Counted from the first letter of the stretch, positions 1-8,140 are shown. The stretch is DNA of 17,187 nucleotides from JBOGWY01 sp050694015 (GCA_050694015.1 JBOGWY010000151.1:1-17187), one strand, 5' to 3'. Notes: generated by a model not told the origin, from the letters alone. Program-made: numbers and translations.

Positions 1-2061
1 ATCCGGATGCGCCTTCTCGATCTCGTCGAGCAGAATCACGCTGTAGGGCTTGCGCTTGATCTGCTCGGTGAGCTGCCCGCCCTCCTCGTGCCCCACGTAG
101 CCGGGTGGCGACCCGATCATCTTGGCGATCGCGTGCTTCTCCATGTACTCCGACATGTCGAAGCGTACGAGCGCCCGTTCCGAATCGAACAGAAATTCCG
201 CCAGAGTGCGCGCAACCTCGGTCTTGCCCACACCCGTCGGTCCGAGGAAGATGAACGAACCGATCGGACGGTTCGGATCGGATAGACCGGAGCGCGCCCG
301 CCGGATCGCGTTGGACACGGCCTCGACCGCCTCGTCCTGGCCCACGACCCGCTGGTGCAGGCCCTCCTCCATGTGAACGAGCTTCTCGACCTCACCCTCC
401 ATCAGCTTGCTGACGGGGATCCCGGTCCACTTGGACACGACCTCGGCGATGTCTTCCTCGTCGACCTCTTCCTTGAGGAACTTGCGATCGGTCTGCAGGT
501 CGGCGAGCTGAGCGTTGCCCTCGTCGAGTTGACGCTGGAGTTCGATGAGGCGGCCGTAACGGAGCTCGGCCGCCTTCTGCAGGTCGCCGTCGCGCTCGGC
601 GCGTTCGGCTTCGCCGCGCGCCTGCTCGATCTCCGCCTTCTCGGCGCGGATGCGATCGATGATCTCCTTCTCGCGCTCCCAGTGCGCCTTCATGCCGTCC
701 ATCTCTTCGTGGAGCGAGGCGAGTTGGTGGACCAAGTCCTCGAGTCGCGCTTTCGACGCCTCGTCCTTCTCCTTGCCGAGGGCGGCCTTCTCGATCTCGA
801 GTTGCTTCGCCCTGCGATCGAGCACGTCGATCTCGATCGGCATCGAGTCGATCTCGATGCGCAGGCGGGATGCGGCCTCGTCGACCAGGTCGATCGCCTT
901 GTCGGGAAGGAACCGCGACGTCACGTAACGGTGCGAGAGGAGCGCCGCTGCGACGAGAGCGGCGTCCTGGATGCGGACGCCATGGTGCACCTCGTAGCGT
1001 TCCTTCAGGCCGCGGAGGATCGCGATCGTGTCGGGAACGCTGGGCTCCCCCACGACGACCGGCTGGAACCGGCGCTCGAGGGCAGGGTCCTTCTCGACGT
1101 GCTTGCGGTACTCGTCGAGCGTCGTGGCGCCGATCATGCGCAACTCGCCGCGCGCGAGCATCGGCTTGATCATGTTGCCGGCGTCGACGGCGCCCTCGGC
1201 CGCCCCCGCGCCGACGACGGTGTGGAGCTCGTCCACGAACGTGATGATCTCGCCTTCGGAATCCGCGATCTCCTTGAGGACCGCCTTAAGACGCTCCTCG
1301 AACTCGCCGCGGTACTTAGAACCCGCGACCATCGAGCCGATGTCGAGCGAGACGAGGCGCTTGTTCTGAAGAGAGCCGGGAACGTCGCCCGCCACGATGC
1401 GGTTGGCGAGGCCTTCGACGATGGCGGTCTTACCCACTCCGGGCTCACCGATCAGCACGGGGTTGTTCTTGGTGCGGCGGGACAGCACCTGGATCACGCG
1501 CCGGATTTCCTCGTCGCGGCCGACCACCGGATCGAGCTTGCCCTCGCGGGCAAGGTCGGTGAGGTCGCGGCCGTACTTTTCGAGCGCCTGGTACTTGTCC
1601 TCCGGTGTCTGATCGGTGACCCGCTGCGAGCCCCTGATGTCCTTCAACGACGACATGACGCGGTCGCGCGTCACGCCGGCCTCGGTCAGGACGGCTGCGG
1701 TGTCGTCGCCGTTCTCGAGGATCGCAAGCAGTAGGTGCTCGGTCGAGACGTACGCATCGCCGAGACTCTCCGTCTCCTCGAACGCGGCCTCGAGCAAGCG
1801 CTTGAAGTTCTGCGACAGATAGATCTCGACGTGCCCGTAGACCTTGGGGTAACCCTCGAGCACGCCGTCCAGGCGGTTACGCAGGGCGCGCGGGGACGCG
1901 CCGAGTTTCTGCAACAGCGGATAGACGACGCCCTCGGGTTCGCCGAGGAGCGCGGCCAGGAGATGACCGGGCTCGACCTGTTGATGGTTCGACTCGCCGG
2001 CGATCCGTTGGGCCCCGGAGAGCGCTTCCTGTGACTTGAGCGTCAGTTTATTGATGTCCAC
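1..2061 (-). CDS. clpB: ATP-dependent protein disaggregase ClpB (C-terminus beyond window edge)
   Basis: ClpB is a hexameric AAA+ disaggregase that threads aggregated proteins through its pore, working with DnaK, DnaJ and GrpE. The 687 visible residues show, in order: a Clp N-domain (about 1-145); nucleotide-binding domain 1 with Walker A GEPGVGKT (about 205-212) and Walker B VDELHT (about 278-283); a charged coiled-coil M-domain (about 400-525), which separates ClpB from ClpA and ClpC; and domain 2 with Walker A GPTGVGKT (607-614), pore loop GYVG (about 653) and Walker B LLDEIEKAHPD at the edge. A usual ClpB is about 860 residues, so roughly 175 are missing only because the window ends. The start is GTG at 2061, with AAGAGG just upstream (about 2070-2075), 15 bp after the hspR stop. 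It is the last visible gene of the heat-shock operon and is probably HspR-controlled. Confidence 0.96.
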   Translation of the reverse strand, partial: MDINKLTLKSQEALSGAQRIAGESNHQQVEPGHLLAALLGEPEGVVYPLLQKLGASPRALRNRLDGVLEGYPKVYGHVEIYLSQNFKRLLEAAFEETESLGDAYVSTEHLLLAILENGDDTAAVLTEAGVTRDRVMSSLKDIRGSQRVTDQTPEDKYQALEKYGRDLTDLAREGKLDPVVGRDEEIRRVIQVLSRRTKNNPVLIGEPGVGKTAIVEGLANRIVAGDVPGSLQNKRLVSLDIGSMVAGSKYRGEFEERLKAVLKEIADSEGEIITFVDELHTVVGAGAAEGAVDAGNMIKPMLARGELRMIGATTLDEYRKHVEKDPALERRFQPVVVGEPSVPDTIAILRGLKERYEVHHGVRIQDAALVAAALLSHRYVTSRFLPDKAIDLVDEAASRLRIEIDSMPIEIDVLDRRAKQLEIEKAALGKEKDEASKARLEDLVHQLASLHEEMDGMKAHWEREKEIIDRIRAEKAEIEQARGEAERAERDGDLQKAAELRYGRLIELQRQLDEGNAQLADLQTDRKFLKEEVDEEDIAEVVSKWTGIPVSKLMEGEVEKLVHMEEGLHQRVVGQDEAVEAVSNAIRRARSGLSDPNRPIGSFIFLGPTGVGKTEVARTLAEFLFDSERALVRFDMSEYMEKHAIAKMIGSPPGYVGHEEGGQLTEQIKRKPYSVILLDEIEKAHPD

Positions 2062-2076
2062 GTTCGTACCTCTTGT

Positions 2077-2535
2077 TCAGCTTTCGTCCACCGGCGGCAT
2101 CACGAAGGTGCGCCGCCGGCCTGCTTCATCGATGAGATCCGCCTTCATCGCGCGGCGCACGCGCCGCACGTCGCGGAGCGGGACCAGCGAGTTGCGGTCC
2201 CGCGCCTCGAGGAACTCGTGGAACTCGCCGCGCGTCCGCTCGAGCTCGCCTGCGAGGGCCGCATACGCATCCTTCATCAGCTGCAGGTCGGCCTCCAGCT
2301 CCATGATCGCCATCACGCCGGCGAGATTGATGCCTTCCTGGGTGAGCTGTTGGATCTTGCGGAGCCGGGCGATGTCTTCTTCCGAATAACGCCGCGTGTT
2401 GCCTTCGGTTCGGTGTGGCTGAACGAGACCCTTGCGCTCGTACACGCGCAGCGTCTGCGGATGCACGCCCGCCAGTTCCGCCGCGATCGAGATCACGTAC
2501 AGAGCATCGGCGTGGTCGCTACGTCGTCGTGCCAT
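2077..2535 (-). CDS. hspR: HspR, MerR-family heat-shock repressor
   Basis: HspR is the autoregulatory repressor of dnaK operons in actinobacteria. It binds HAIR inverted repeats, with DnaK as co-repressor in characterised species. The 152-residue protein has an N-terminal MerR winged helix-turn-helix: YVISIAAELAGVHPQTLRVY at 13-32, then the wing with GNTRRYSEEDIARL at about 45-58. The HspR-typical IQQLTQEGINLAGV follows (61-74), then a dimerisation coiled coil (about 78-112). The C-terminal tail is rich in arginine and shows no effector-binding domain, as expected. The ATG at 2535 has a strong AGGAGG site, only 9 bp after the dnaJ stop. The position between dnaJ and clpB means it is co-transcribed with its targets and likely acts at the operator-like sites near 6144-6187. 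Confidence 0.95.
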   Translation of the reverse strand: MARRRSDHADALYVISIAAELAGVHPQTLRVYERKGLVQPHRTEGNTRRYSEEDIARLRKIQQLTQEGINLAGVMAIMELEADLQLMKDAYAALAGELERTRGEFHEFLEARDRNSLVPLRDVRRVRRAMKADLIDEAGRRRTFVMPPVDES

Positions 2536-2544
2536 ATCGCCCTC

Positions 2545-3486
2545 CTAGGACGCCCGCTCGCCCGAGGCGGCCTTCGCGAACGCCTCGAGATGCTCGCGGG
2601 GAGAACCCCTGTGTGCTTCGTCGAACTGTTCGAGCAGTTCTTTCTCCTTGCGCGAGAGCTTCTGCGGCACCTGGACCTCGACCTTGACGAGGAGATCGCC
2701 CTGGCCGCCGCGTGAACGCGGGGCGCCGCGACCTTTGACGCGAAGCGTCTTGCCGCTCTGCGTGCCGGCCGGGACCTTGACGGTGACGGATCCGTCCATC
2801 GTCGGCACCTCGATCTTGGCGCCGAGCGCAGCCTCCGTGAACGTGACCGGAACGGTGACGTGGAGCGCCCCGTCCTTGCCCATCGTGAAGACCTCGTGCG
2901 GCGTTACGCGCACCTTGACGAAGAGATCGCCGCGTGGACCGCCCTCCATGCCTTGACCGCCGCGCCCGGGCACGCGGATCCGGGCGCCCTCGCCGACGCC
3001 GGCCGGAATCTTCACCTTCGACCCGTTCAGCGAGATCGTGGTTCCGTTCACGGCATCATCGAAGCTGAGCTCGACCTCGGTCTCGAGATCGGGGCCGGGA
3101 TGGGGGCCGCGCTGGCGGAACCCGAACCCACCGAGCAGATCTTCGAACAGGCCCGCGTCCGCGGCGTCGCCGAAGAGATCGCCGATGTTCACGCGTACGT
3201 TGCCACCGCCGCTGTTGGGCCCGAAGCCGTAGATGCGCTCGCCACCCGCGTCGACGAACCGGCGCATCTCGTCGTACTCCCTGCGCTTCTCGTCGTTGCT
3301 GAGGATCGAATGTGCCTCGGAGATCTCCTTGAAGCGCGTCTCCGCGTCGGTGTCGTTCTTGTTCGCGTCCGGGTGGTACTTCTGAGCGAGTTTCCGGTAC
3401 GCCTTCTTGATGTCGTCCTTGGACGAGTCCTTCGAGACTCCGAGGACCTTGTAGTAGTCCTTCTGGAACCAGTCACGCTGCGACAT
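2545..3486 (-). CDS. dnaJ: DnaJ/CbpA-type J-domain co-chaperone without zinc finger
   Basis: This J-protein delivers substrates to DnaK and stimulates its ATPase. The 313 residues show a J-domain (about 9-75) with the essential HPD at 38-40, a short Gly/Phe-containing linker with GFGF (about 85-128), then the two beta-sandwich substrate-binding domains (about 130-290). No CxxCxGxG motif exists: the chain passes directly from DAVNGTTISLNG to SKVKIPAGVGEG, where class A DnaJ carries four zinc-binding repeats. It is therefore a class B (CbpA-like) protein of about 310 residues, not the 375-395 of operon-encoded actinobacterial DnaJ. The ATG at 3486 lies 3 bp after the grpE stop, with an AGGAGG site inside the end of grpE. 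It sits in the canonical dnaJ slot, so dnaJ is the functional name even though its class is CbpA-like. Confidence 0.93.
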   Translation of the reverse strand: MSQRDWFQKDYYKVLGVSKDSSKDDIKKAYRKLAQKYHPDANKNDTDAETRFKEISEAHSILSNDEKRREYDEMRRFVDAGGERIYGFGPNSGGGNVRVNIGDLFGDAADAGLFEDLLGGFGFRQRGPHPGPDLETEVELSFDDAVNGTTISLNGSKVKIPAGVGEGARIRVPGRGGQGMEGGPRGDLFVKVRVTPHEVFTMGKDGALHVTVPVTFTEAALGAKIEVPTMDGSVTVKVPAGTQSGKTLRVKGRGAPRSRGGQGDLLVKVEVQVPQKLSRKEKELLEQFDEAHRGSPREHLEAFAKAASGERAS

Positions 3487-3489
3487 CGC

Positions 3490-4263
3490 CTACCCCTCCT
3501 GAGCAGGGGCGTCGCCTTCGGCTCCGCTCGCTGTGTAAGGCGTCGGGGCCTCGCTGACGCTCGGCTCATCTGGGGGTTGGGCGACCATCACCTCGGCCGA
3601 ACGCAGCATGTGGTCCTTGAAGCGGTAACCGGGCCGGTGTACCTGGATAACGGTGTCCACCGTGACCTCGGGATCGACGTGGGAGCTGAGTGCGTGGTGC
3701 ACCTGAGGATCGAACGGCGTGCCCTCGGGAACGTCGATCTCCTCGAACCCTTCCGAGCCGAGAACGTCGAGCAGTTCCTTCAGCGCGATCTGCACGCCGG
3801 ACCCACCTTCGCCGTGCTCGATAGCGAGCTTGAAGTGGTCGATCACCGGGATCATCTTCTGCATCAGGTCGCGCGTCGCGTACTCGAGCCGCTGGTTGTG
3901 CTGCTTCGTCATCCTCTTGCGATCGTTCTCGAGATCCGCCTTCAGACGCTGGAGCTCGTCGAGCGAAATCTCGGGGGGCAGGTCGCGGATCGCGCCGGTG
4001 TCGTCGACGAGCTGCGGTACGGGCGTCTGCTCGCTGTCCGAGCTCTCGTCCATGAGGATCTGGCTCGTGCTCTCACGCGCGGTGACACCAGGAGTCGTCT
4101 CGACGACTCTTGAGGCTTCGCGTGTGGACTCGGCCACCCTCGATGCCTCCTCCGCCGAGTGATTCGCGCCGCGAGCGCTTTCGTTCTGCGCGACCGTCGT
4201 CGCGCGTCGCTTGTCGACCACGTTGACCTTTACCTTCTTCTCGGGATCTTGGTTGTCGATCAC
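3490..4263 (-). CDS. grpE: GrpE, nucleotide exchange factor for DnaK
   Basis: GrpE dimers release ADP from DnaK and so reset the chaperone cycle. The protein has 257 residues, longer than the usual 180-220. The core begins near 99 with a long dimerising coiled coil (about 101-133), followed by the family segment MQKMIPVIDHFKLAIEHG (about 134-151) and the C-terminal beta-domain ending in GYRFKDHMLRSAEVMV (212-227). The first ~95 residues are a polar, probably disordered extension. It includes VKVNVVDKRR, a motif like that near the N-terminus of actinobacterial GrpE, and two EASRV repeats. A polar tail of about 30 residues closes the chain. The start is GTG at 4263, overlapping the dnaK stop as GTGA, which implies translational coupling. 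I see no independent promoter. Confidence 0.95.
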   Translation of the reverse strand: MIDNQDPEKKVKVNVVDKRRATTVAQNESARGANHSAEEASRVAESTREASRVVETTPGVTARESTSQILMDESSDSEQTPVPQLVDDTGAIRDLPPEISLDELQRLKADLENDRKRMTKQHNQRLEYATRDLMQKMIPVIDHFKLAIEHGEGGSGVQIALKELLDVLGSEGFEEIDVPEGTPFDPQVHHALSSHVDPEVTVDTVIQVHRPGYRFKDHMLRSAEVMVAQPPDEPSVSEAPTPYTASGAEGDAPAQEG

Positions 4264-6098
4264 GCGCTCTGCTCGTCGCCGCCCTCGTCCACGACCTCGG
4301 CGTCGACGACGTCGTCCGAGTCGGCGGCCTGCGCGACACCGCCGGCGGCCTGCTGGTTCTGCACGTTCGCGTAGAGGACCTCGGCGAACTTCTGCGACGC
4401 CGTCATCAGCTGCTCGCTCGTGTGCCGGATCCGATCGACGTCGGTGCCCTTCAGGGCCTCCTTCACGTCGTTCAGCGCGTCCTCGACCATCTTGCGGTCC
4501 GACTCGTCGAGCTTCTCGCCGTGCTCCTTCACCTGCTTCTCGGTCTGGTACACGACGTTGTCGGCCTGGTTACGGACCTCGGCCTCCTCGCGGCGGTTGC
4601 GGTCCTCCTCCGCGTGGGCCTCGGCCTCCTTGATCATCTTCTCGATGTCGTCCGACGCCAGCTTGGTGCCGCCGGTGATCGTCATCGACTGCTCCTTGCC
4701 CGTGCCGAGATCCTTCGCCGACACGTTCACGATGCCGTTCGCGTCGATGTCGAAGGTGACTTCGACCTGCGGCATCCCGCGCGGCGCCATGGGGATGTCG
4801 GTGAGCATGAACTGACCCAGCGACTTGTTGCGGTAGACCATGTCGGCCTCACCCTGCAGCACGTGGATCTGGACCGACGGCTGGTTGTCCTCCGCGGTCG
4901 TGAAGACCTCGCTGCGCTTGGTCGGGATCGTCGAGTTACGTTCGATCAGTTTCGTGAAGATGCCGCCCTTGGTCTCGACACCGAGGCTCAGCGGGGTGAC
5001 GTCGAGGAGCAGGACGTCCTTCACGTCGCCCTTCAGGACGCCGGCCTGGATCCCAGCACCGACCGCGACGACCTCGTCCGGGTTCACACCCTGGTGCGGG
5101 TCCTTGCCGCCGGTCAGTTCCTTCACGAGGTTGCGCACCATCGGCATACGCGTGGAACCACCGACGAGGATCACGTGGTCGATCTGGCTCACGTCGATGC
5201 GCGCGTCCTTGATCGCCTGCAAGAACGGGCCCTTGCACTTGTCGAGCAGGTCTTCGGTCATGCGCTCGAACTCGCTGCGCGAGAGGGTGACCTCCAGGTG
5301 CAGCGGCCCTGCGTCGGTCGCGGTGATGAACGGAAGATTGATCGTCGTCGACTGCGTGGACGACAGCTCGATCTTCGCCTTCTTGGCGGCTTCCTTCAGG
5401 CGTTGCATCGCCATCTTGTCCTGGCTCAGGTCGACGCCGTTCTGGTCCTTGAAGGTCTTGACGAGGTGGTCGATGACGCGCTCGTCCCAGTCGTCGCCTC
5501 CGAGGTTCGTGTTACCGGACGTCGCCTTGACCTCGAAGACACCCTCACCGAGATCGAGCAACGAAACGTCGAACGTCCCGCCACCGAGGTCGAAGACCAA
5601 GACCGTCTGGTCGCCTTCGGACTTGTCCAACCCGTACGCGAGCGCGGCCGCGGTGGGCTCGTTGATGATGCGCAGGACCTCCAGCCCTGCGATCTGGCCG
5701 GCTTCCTTGGTCGCCTGGCGCTGCGCGTCGTCGAAGTACGCGGGAACCGTGATGACCGCTTCGGTCACCTTGTCGCCGAGGTAGCTCTCGGCGTCGGACT
5801 TGAGCTTCATGAGGATGCGGGCCGAGATCTCCTGCGGCGTCCACGCCTTCCCGTCGATGTCGGTCTTGTGGTCGGTGCCCATCTCGCGTTTGATCGAGCG
5901 GATCGTGCGCGTGGGATTCGTGATGGCTTGACGCTTCGCGACCTCGCCGACGAGGATCTCGCCGTTCTTGGCGAACGCGACCATCGAGGGCGTGGTCCGC
6001 TGGCCCTCTGCGTTGTTGATCACCGAGGGCTCGCCGCCCTCGAGTACGGCGACCACCGAGTTGGTGGTACCCAGGTCGATCCCTACTGCCTTGGGCAT
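4260..6098 (-). CDS. dnaK: Chaperone protein DnaK (Hsp70)
   Basis: DnaK is an ATP-driven cytoplasmic chaperone that folds new or stress-denatured proteins with DnaJ, GrpE and ClpB. The 612 residues carry the Hsp70 signatures GIDLGTTNS (6-14), VFDLGGGTFDVS (168-179) and VILVGGSTRMP (309-319). The YFDDAQRQAT (121-130) and NEPTAAALAYG (146-156) segments, the interdomain linker VLLLDVTPLSLG (362-373), the substrate-binding domain and the helical lid are also present. The tail ends with DAEVVDE followed by a short acidic stretch. Around residues 70-90 it has the short Gram-positive form (REMGTDHKTDIDGKAW), without the insert of proteobacterial DnaK, which supports a monoderm host. The ATG at 6098 has AAGGAGG six bases upstream. 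It is the first gene of the operon and probably also serves as HspR co-repressor. Confidence 0.98.
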   Translation of the reverse strand: MPKAVGIDLGTTNSVVAVLEGGEPSVINNAEGQRTTPSMVAFAKNGEILVGEVAKRQAITNPTRTIRSIKREMGTDHKTDIDGKAWTPQEISARILMKLKSDAESYLGDKVTEAVITVPAYFDDAQRQATKEAGQIAGLEVLRIINEPTAAALAYGLDKSEGDQTVLVFDLGGGTFDVSLLDLGEGVFEVKATSGNTNLGGDDWDERVIDHLVKTFKDQNGVDLSQDKMAMQRLKEAAKKAKIELSSTQSTTINLPFITATDAGPLHLEVTLSRSEFERMTEDLLDKCKGPFLQAIKDARIDVSQIDHVILVGGSTRMPMVRNLVKELTGGKDPHQGVNPDEVVAVGAGIQAGVLKGDVKDVLLLDVTPLSLGVETKGGIFTKLIERNSTIPTKRSEVFTTAEDNQPSVQIHVLQGEADMVYRNKSLGQFMLTDIPMAPRGMPQVEVTFDIDANGIVNVSAKDLGTGKEQSMTITGGTKLASDDIEKMIKEAEAHAEEDRNRREEAEVRNQADNVVYQTEKQVKEHGEKLDESDRKMVEDALNDVKEALKGTDVDRIRHTSEQLMTASQKFAEVLYANVQNQQAAGGVAQAADSDDVVDAEVVDEGGDEQSA

Positions 6099-6143
6099 GC
6101 GTGCCTCCTTGTAGATTCACCCCGTGATGGGAGATGGACGTAA

Positions 6144-6187
6144 CTTGAGTGATCCCAATTATAGAATCTGAGTCTGTCACTATCAAC
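6144..6187 (-). promoter_or_regulatory. Two imperfect HAIR-like HspR operators over the dnaK promoter
   Basis: The HspR consensus is CTTGAGT-N7-ACTCAAG. On the plus strand a perfect left half CTTGAGT lies at 6144-6150; with 7-bp spacing its partner ATTATAG (6158-6164) matches 4 of 7 and overlaps the -10. A second element, TCTGAGT (6167-6173, 5 of 7), N7, then TATCAAC (6181-6187, 4 of 7), overlaps the -35. The two strong half-sites are direct repeats 23 bp apart, about two helical turns. The adjacent hspR operon supports the assignment. Half-site degeneracy is the main doubt. Confidence 0.55.
6158..6186 (-). promoter_or_regulatory. Sigma-A type promoter of the dnaK operon
   Basis: Read on the minus strand, -35 TTGATA (6181-6186) and -10 TATAAT (6158-6163) are separated by exactly 17 bp, close to the vegetative consensus and unusually strong for this GC-rich sequence. 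Transcription would begin near 6151, giving a leader of about 50 nt before the dnaK ATG. No CIRCE element is seen. Confidence 0.8.
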
Positions 6188-6235
6188 CTTTGTACCCCCT
6201 GGTGCATTCCCGAAAAGGAGTTCAGGCTGGGCGCC

Positions 6236-6577
6236 ATGAAGGTCATCGTCGCGAGCCGTGATCTGCTCGCCGCCGGGCGTCTGGAGGCGCCGGCCCGGGC
6301 CGCGGGCGCCGACATCGAGATCGTCTCGCCGGAGGCGATGGTCGAGTCCCTACGCGCCGACCACCACGATCTGCTCGTTCTCGATCTCGACGGTGGGGGC
6401 CGGGACCTGCTCGCGAAGGTCGAGGAGGCTCGCGCGGAACGGGTCCTGCCGGAACGGGTCGTGGGCTACTTCAGCCACATCGACGAAGAGATGGCCGAAG
6501 CCGCCTCCCTGGCGGCCGTGCATGCCCTCCCGCGGGGCCGCTTCTGGCGAGAACTCCCGCAACTGTTCTCCCGCTAA
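6236..6577 (+). CDS. Small receiver-fold-like protein divergent from dnaK
   Basis: I do not recognise a named family. The 113-residue protein has the alternating beta/alpha pattern of a response-regulator receiver: a beta-1-like KVIVASRD, then LLVLDLD, where D50 sits at the phospho-acceptor position, then VVGYFS at the switch Ser/Thr strand, and VHALPRGRFW, where Arg replaces the conserved Lys. The acidic pair normally following beta-1 is not evident, so it may be a pseudo-receiver that is not phosphorylated in the usual way. There is no output domain and no membrane segment. The ATG at 6236 is chosen because upstream in-frame codons are unlikely starts. The nearest purine-rich site, AAAGGAG (6214-6220), is 15 bases away, which is longer than normal. 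The gene is divergent from dnaK, and its 3' end converges on the next gene with a 12-bp gap. Confidence 0.75.
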   Translation: MKVIVASRDLLAAGRLEAPARAAGADIEIVSPEAMVESLRADHHDLLVLDLDGGGRDLLAKVEEARAERVLPERVVGYFSHIDEEMAEAASLAAVHALPRGRFWRELPQLFSR

Positions 6578-6589
6578 CCCGCGCCCCGA

Positions 6590-8053
6590 TCAGAAGTCGC
6601 TGACGAACGATTTGAGCGTGTGCCACCTGTTGTCGCTACAGCGAGCCTCACTCACATGTACCTCGCTCGCGCCGAAATGGTCGTCGGGCGAGAAGTTGAG
6701 TTCTGGGTTGATCCCATTCTTCAAGCCGCGCGCGCGTTCCAGCTCGTACACGAAGAGCTCGCGGGACAGGTTGCGGCCGGCCAGGAGAAGGGCGTCCGCC
6801 AACGTCCTGCTTGCCGTCCAGCCGAGCCAAATGAAGTCATCCCCGCATCCCGAACTGTTGCACTCGCTGCTCTCGTAGAACGCTCGTACGGCCTTCTGGA
6901 AGTCGGCATCGAACCGGTTGCTGTCGATCCACGCCGGGAACGGAGCGAAGAACTTCGACTTATCGAGGGTGCCGTTGCGGCAGCCGACCGCGGCGACGGT
7001 GTCGAAAGTCATCGTGATACCGACACCGACCCATTGCGGCGTGTACTGCTGGGTTCTGGCCGCCTGCAATACCTGTAGGAACCACACCGGCGAGGTCAGC
7101 ACGTTGACGTTCTCGATCCCCGCGGTCTTCATCTCTTGCACCACGGTTTGGGCTTCTGTCGAGGTCGCGCACTTGCATACGGCGCGGTCGTAGTGGACCT
7201 GCGCTCCCTGGGAGCGCATCCCTTTTAGGAACCCGTCGTGGGCATCCTCGAAGTTCGGTGTGTCGAACCGCAACATGCCGTTCTTCTCTCCCTTGGCGCC
7301 GAGATCGCTCACGAGATAGTCGGCGAGAAGGGGACCCTGGTCGTTGTAGGTCATGGTCGTCGCGAAGTAAAGGGGCAAGCCCGTAAGGCCTGTCTCCGTG
7401 ACACCAGCGGAGAGATAGGGAACGCCTACCGATGCTGCATAACGCGCGCATGCCTGGATCTGATCGGTGCCCGCGGAACCGCTGAGGATGAAGACCTTGT
7501 CTTTCTCCACCATCTCCTTGCACACCGCAACGGCCTGGGACGGGTTGTAGTTGTCGTTCTTTAGGATGACCTCTACCCTCCGGCCGTGGATGCGCACCTT
7601 CTTCTCTTCCTCGAGCCACCGGAAGTAGATGTCTTTGGCCTTCTCGGCCGAATCCGAGGGAACCGGCGCCGCTCCGGTCAGAGGAGCGTGGGTGCCGATC
7701 TTGATCGTGGTGTCGGTGACGCCCGTGGTATCACCACTCGCCGGCGCTTCCCCACTACTGCTCGGCGGAGCTTCGCCGACGGGTACCTCGCCGCCGCCGT
7801 CACCGACGCCGGACGTGTCGGTGCCCGAGATGGAACCACCCGATGAGTCCCCAAGGCCCGACGTGAAACCCGTATCCGTGGTGGTACCGACGATGTTGCC
7901 GGCCTCGTCGACGAGCTGGCCTTCCTCGTTCACCGTCACTCCGGGCGGGAGTGTGCCTCCGGCGAACTGCTCGGCGACACCGGGCTTCTGACCACAACCC
8001 GCCGTGATCAGACCCATGATCCCTACGAAGACGACTAGCGTTCGGATCCTCAC
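6590..8053 (-). CDS. ABC-type branched-chain amino acid (LivK-like) substrate-binding lipoprotein
   Basis: This is an extracytoplasmic solute-binding protein of the type I periplasmic-binding fold (Peripla_BP_6). Such proteins feed amino acids, amides or urea-like ligands to an ABC importer. The 487 residues begin with a lipoprotein signal whose lipobox is LITAGC (Cys20). A Gly/Ser/Thr-rich, probably flexible linker runs from about 40 to 112, and the binding domain starts at about 114 with TDTTIKIGTHAPLTG. It continues through the typical VFILSGSAGTDQI, VGVPYLSAGV and NFEDAHDGFLKGM segments. Several cysteines in the domain could form disulfides. No permease or ATPase gene adjoins it, so it is an orphan here and its substrate cannot be told. 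The start is GTG at 8053, with a GAGGGGGG-like site just upstream. Confidence 0.88.
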   Translation of the reverse strand: MRIRTLVVFVGIMGLITAGCGQKPGVAEQFAGGTLPPGVTVNEEGQLVDEAGNIVGTTTDTGFTSGLGDSSGGSISGTDTSGVGDGGGEVPVGEAPPSSSGEAPASGDTTGVTDTTIKIGTHAPLTGAAPVPSDSAEKAKDIYFRWLEEEKKVRIHGRRVEVILKNDNYNPSQAVAVCKEMVEKDKVFILSGSAGTDQIQACARYAASVGVPYLSAGVTETGLTGLPLYFATTMTYNDQGPLLADYLVSDLGAKGEKNGMLRFDTPNFEDAHDGFLKGMRSQGAQVHYDRAVCKCATSTEAQTVVQEMKTAGIENVNVLTSPVWFLQVLQAARTQQYTPQWVGVGITMTFDTVAAVGCRNGTLDKSKFFAPFPAWIDSNRFDADFQKAVRAFYESSECNSSGCGDDFIWLGWTASRTLADALLLAGRNLSRELFVYELERARGLKNGINPELNFSPDDHFGASEVHVSEARCSDNRWHTLKSFVSDF

Positions 8054-8122
8054 GAGGTCCCCCCTCGGTCCGATTCCACCCGATATGTTTCACATTCTCC
8101 CAAACCTACTCAATACCTCCGG

Positions 8123-8140
8123 AGCCGGCACAGGCCGGCT
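8123..8140. repeat. Short inverted repeat between divergent genes
   Basis: AGCCGGC (8123-8129) and GCCGGCT (8134-8140) form a perfect 7-bp stem with a 4-base loop, in the 147-bp gap between the substrate-binding lipoprotein and the P-loop ATPase. It could be an operator or a leader hairpin, but GC-rich sequence makes such stems by chance. I see nothing else convincing in this gap apart from ribosome binding sites. Confidence 0.35.

Noticed and set aside
355..1734. Long plus-strand open frame opposite clpB
   Set aside because: The minus strand encodes an unmistakable ClpB across the whole stretch; the plus frame is a codon-bias shadow in GC-rich DNA with no recognisable motifs.
2860..4113. 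417-codon plus-strand frame spanning dnaJ and grpE
   Set aside because: It crosses the dnaJ-grpE junction on the opposite strand and carries no domain signature.
4422..6143. 573-codon plus-strand frame opposite dnaK
   Set aside because: It is antisense to a complete DnaK, and the product is a Val/Leu/Asp/Arg-rich mirror typical of antisense dnaK frames.
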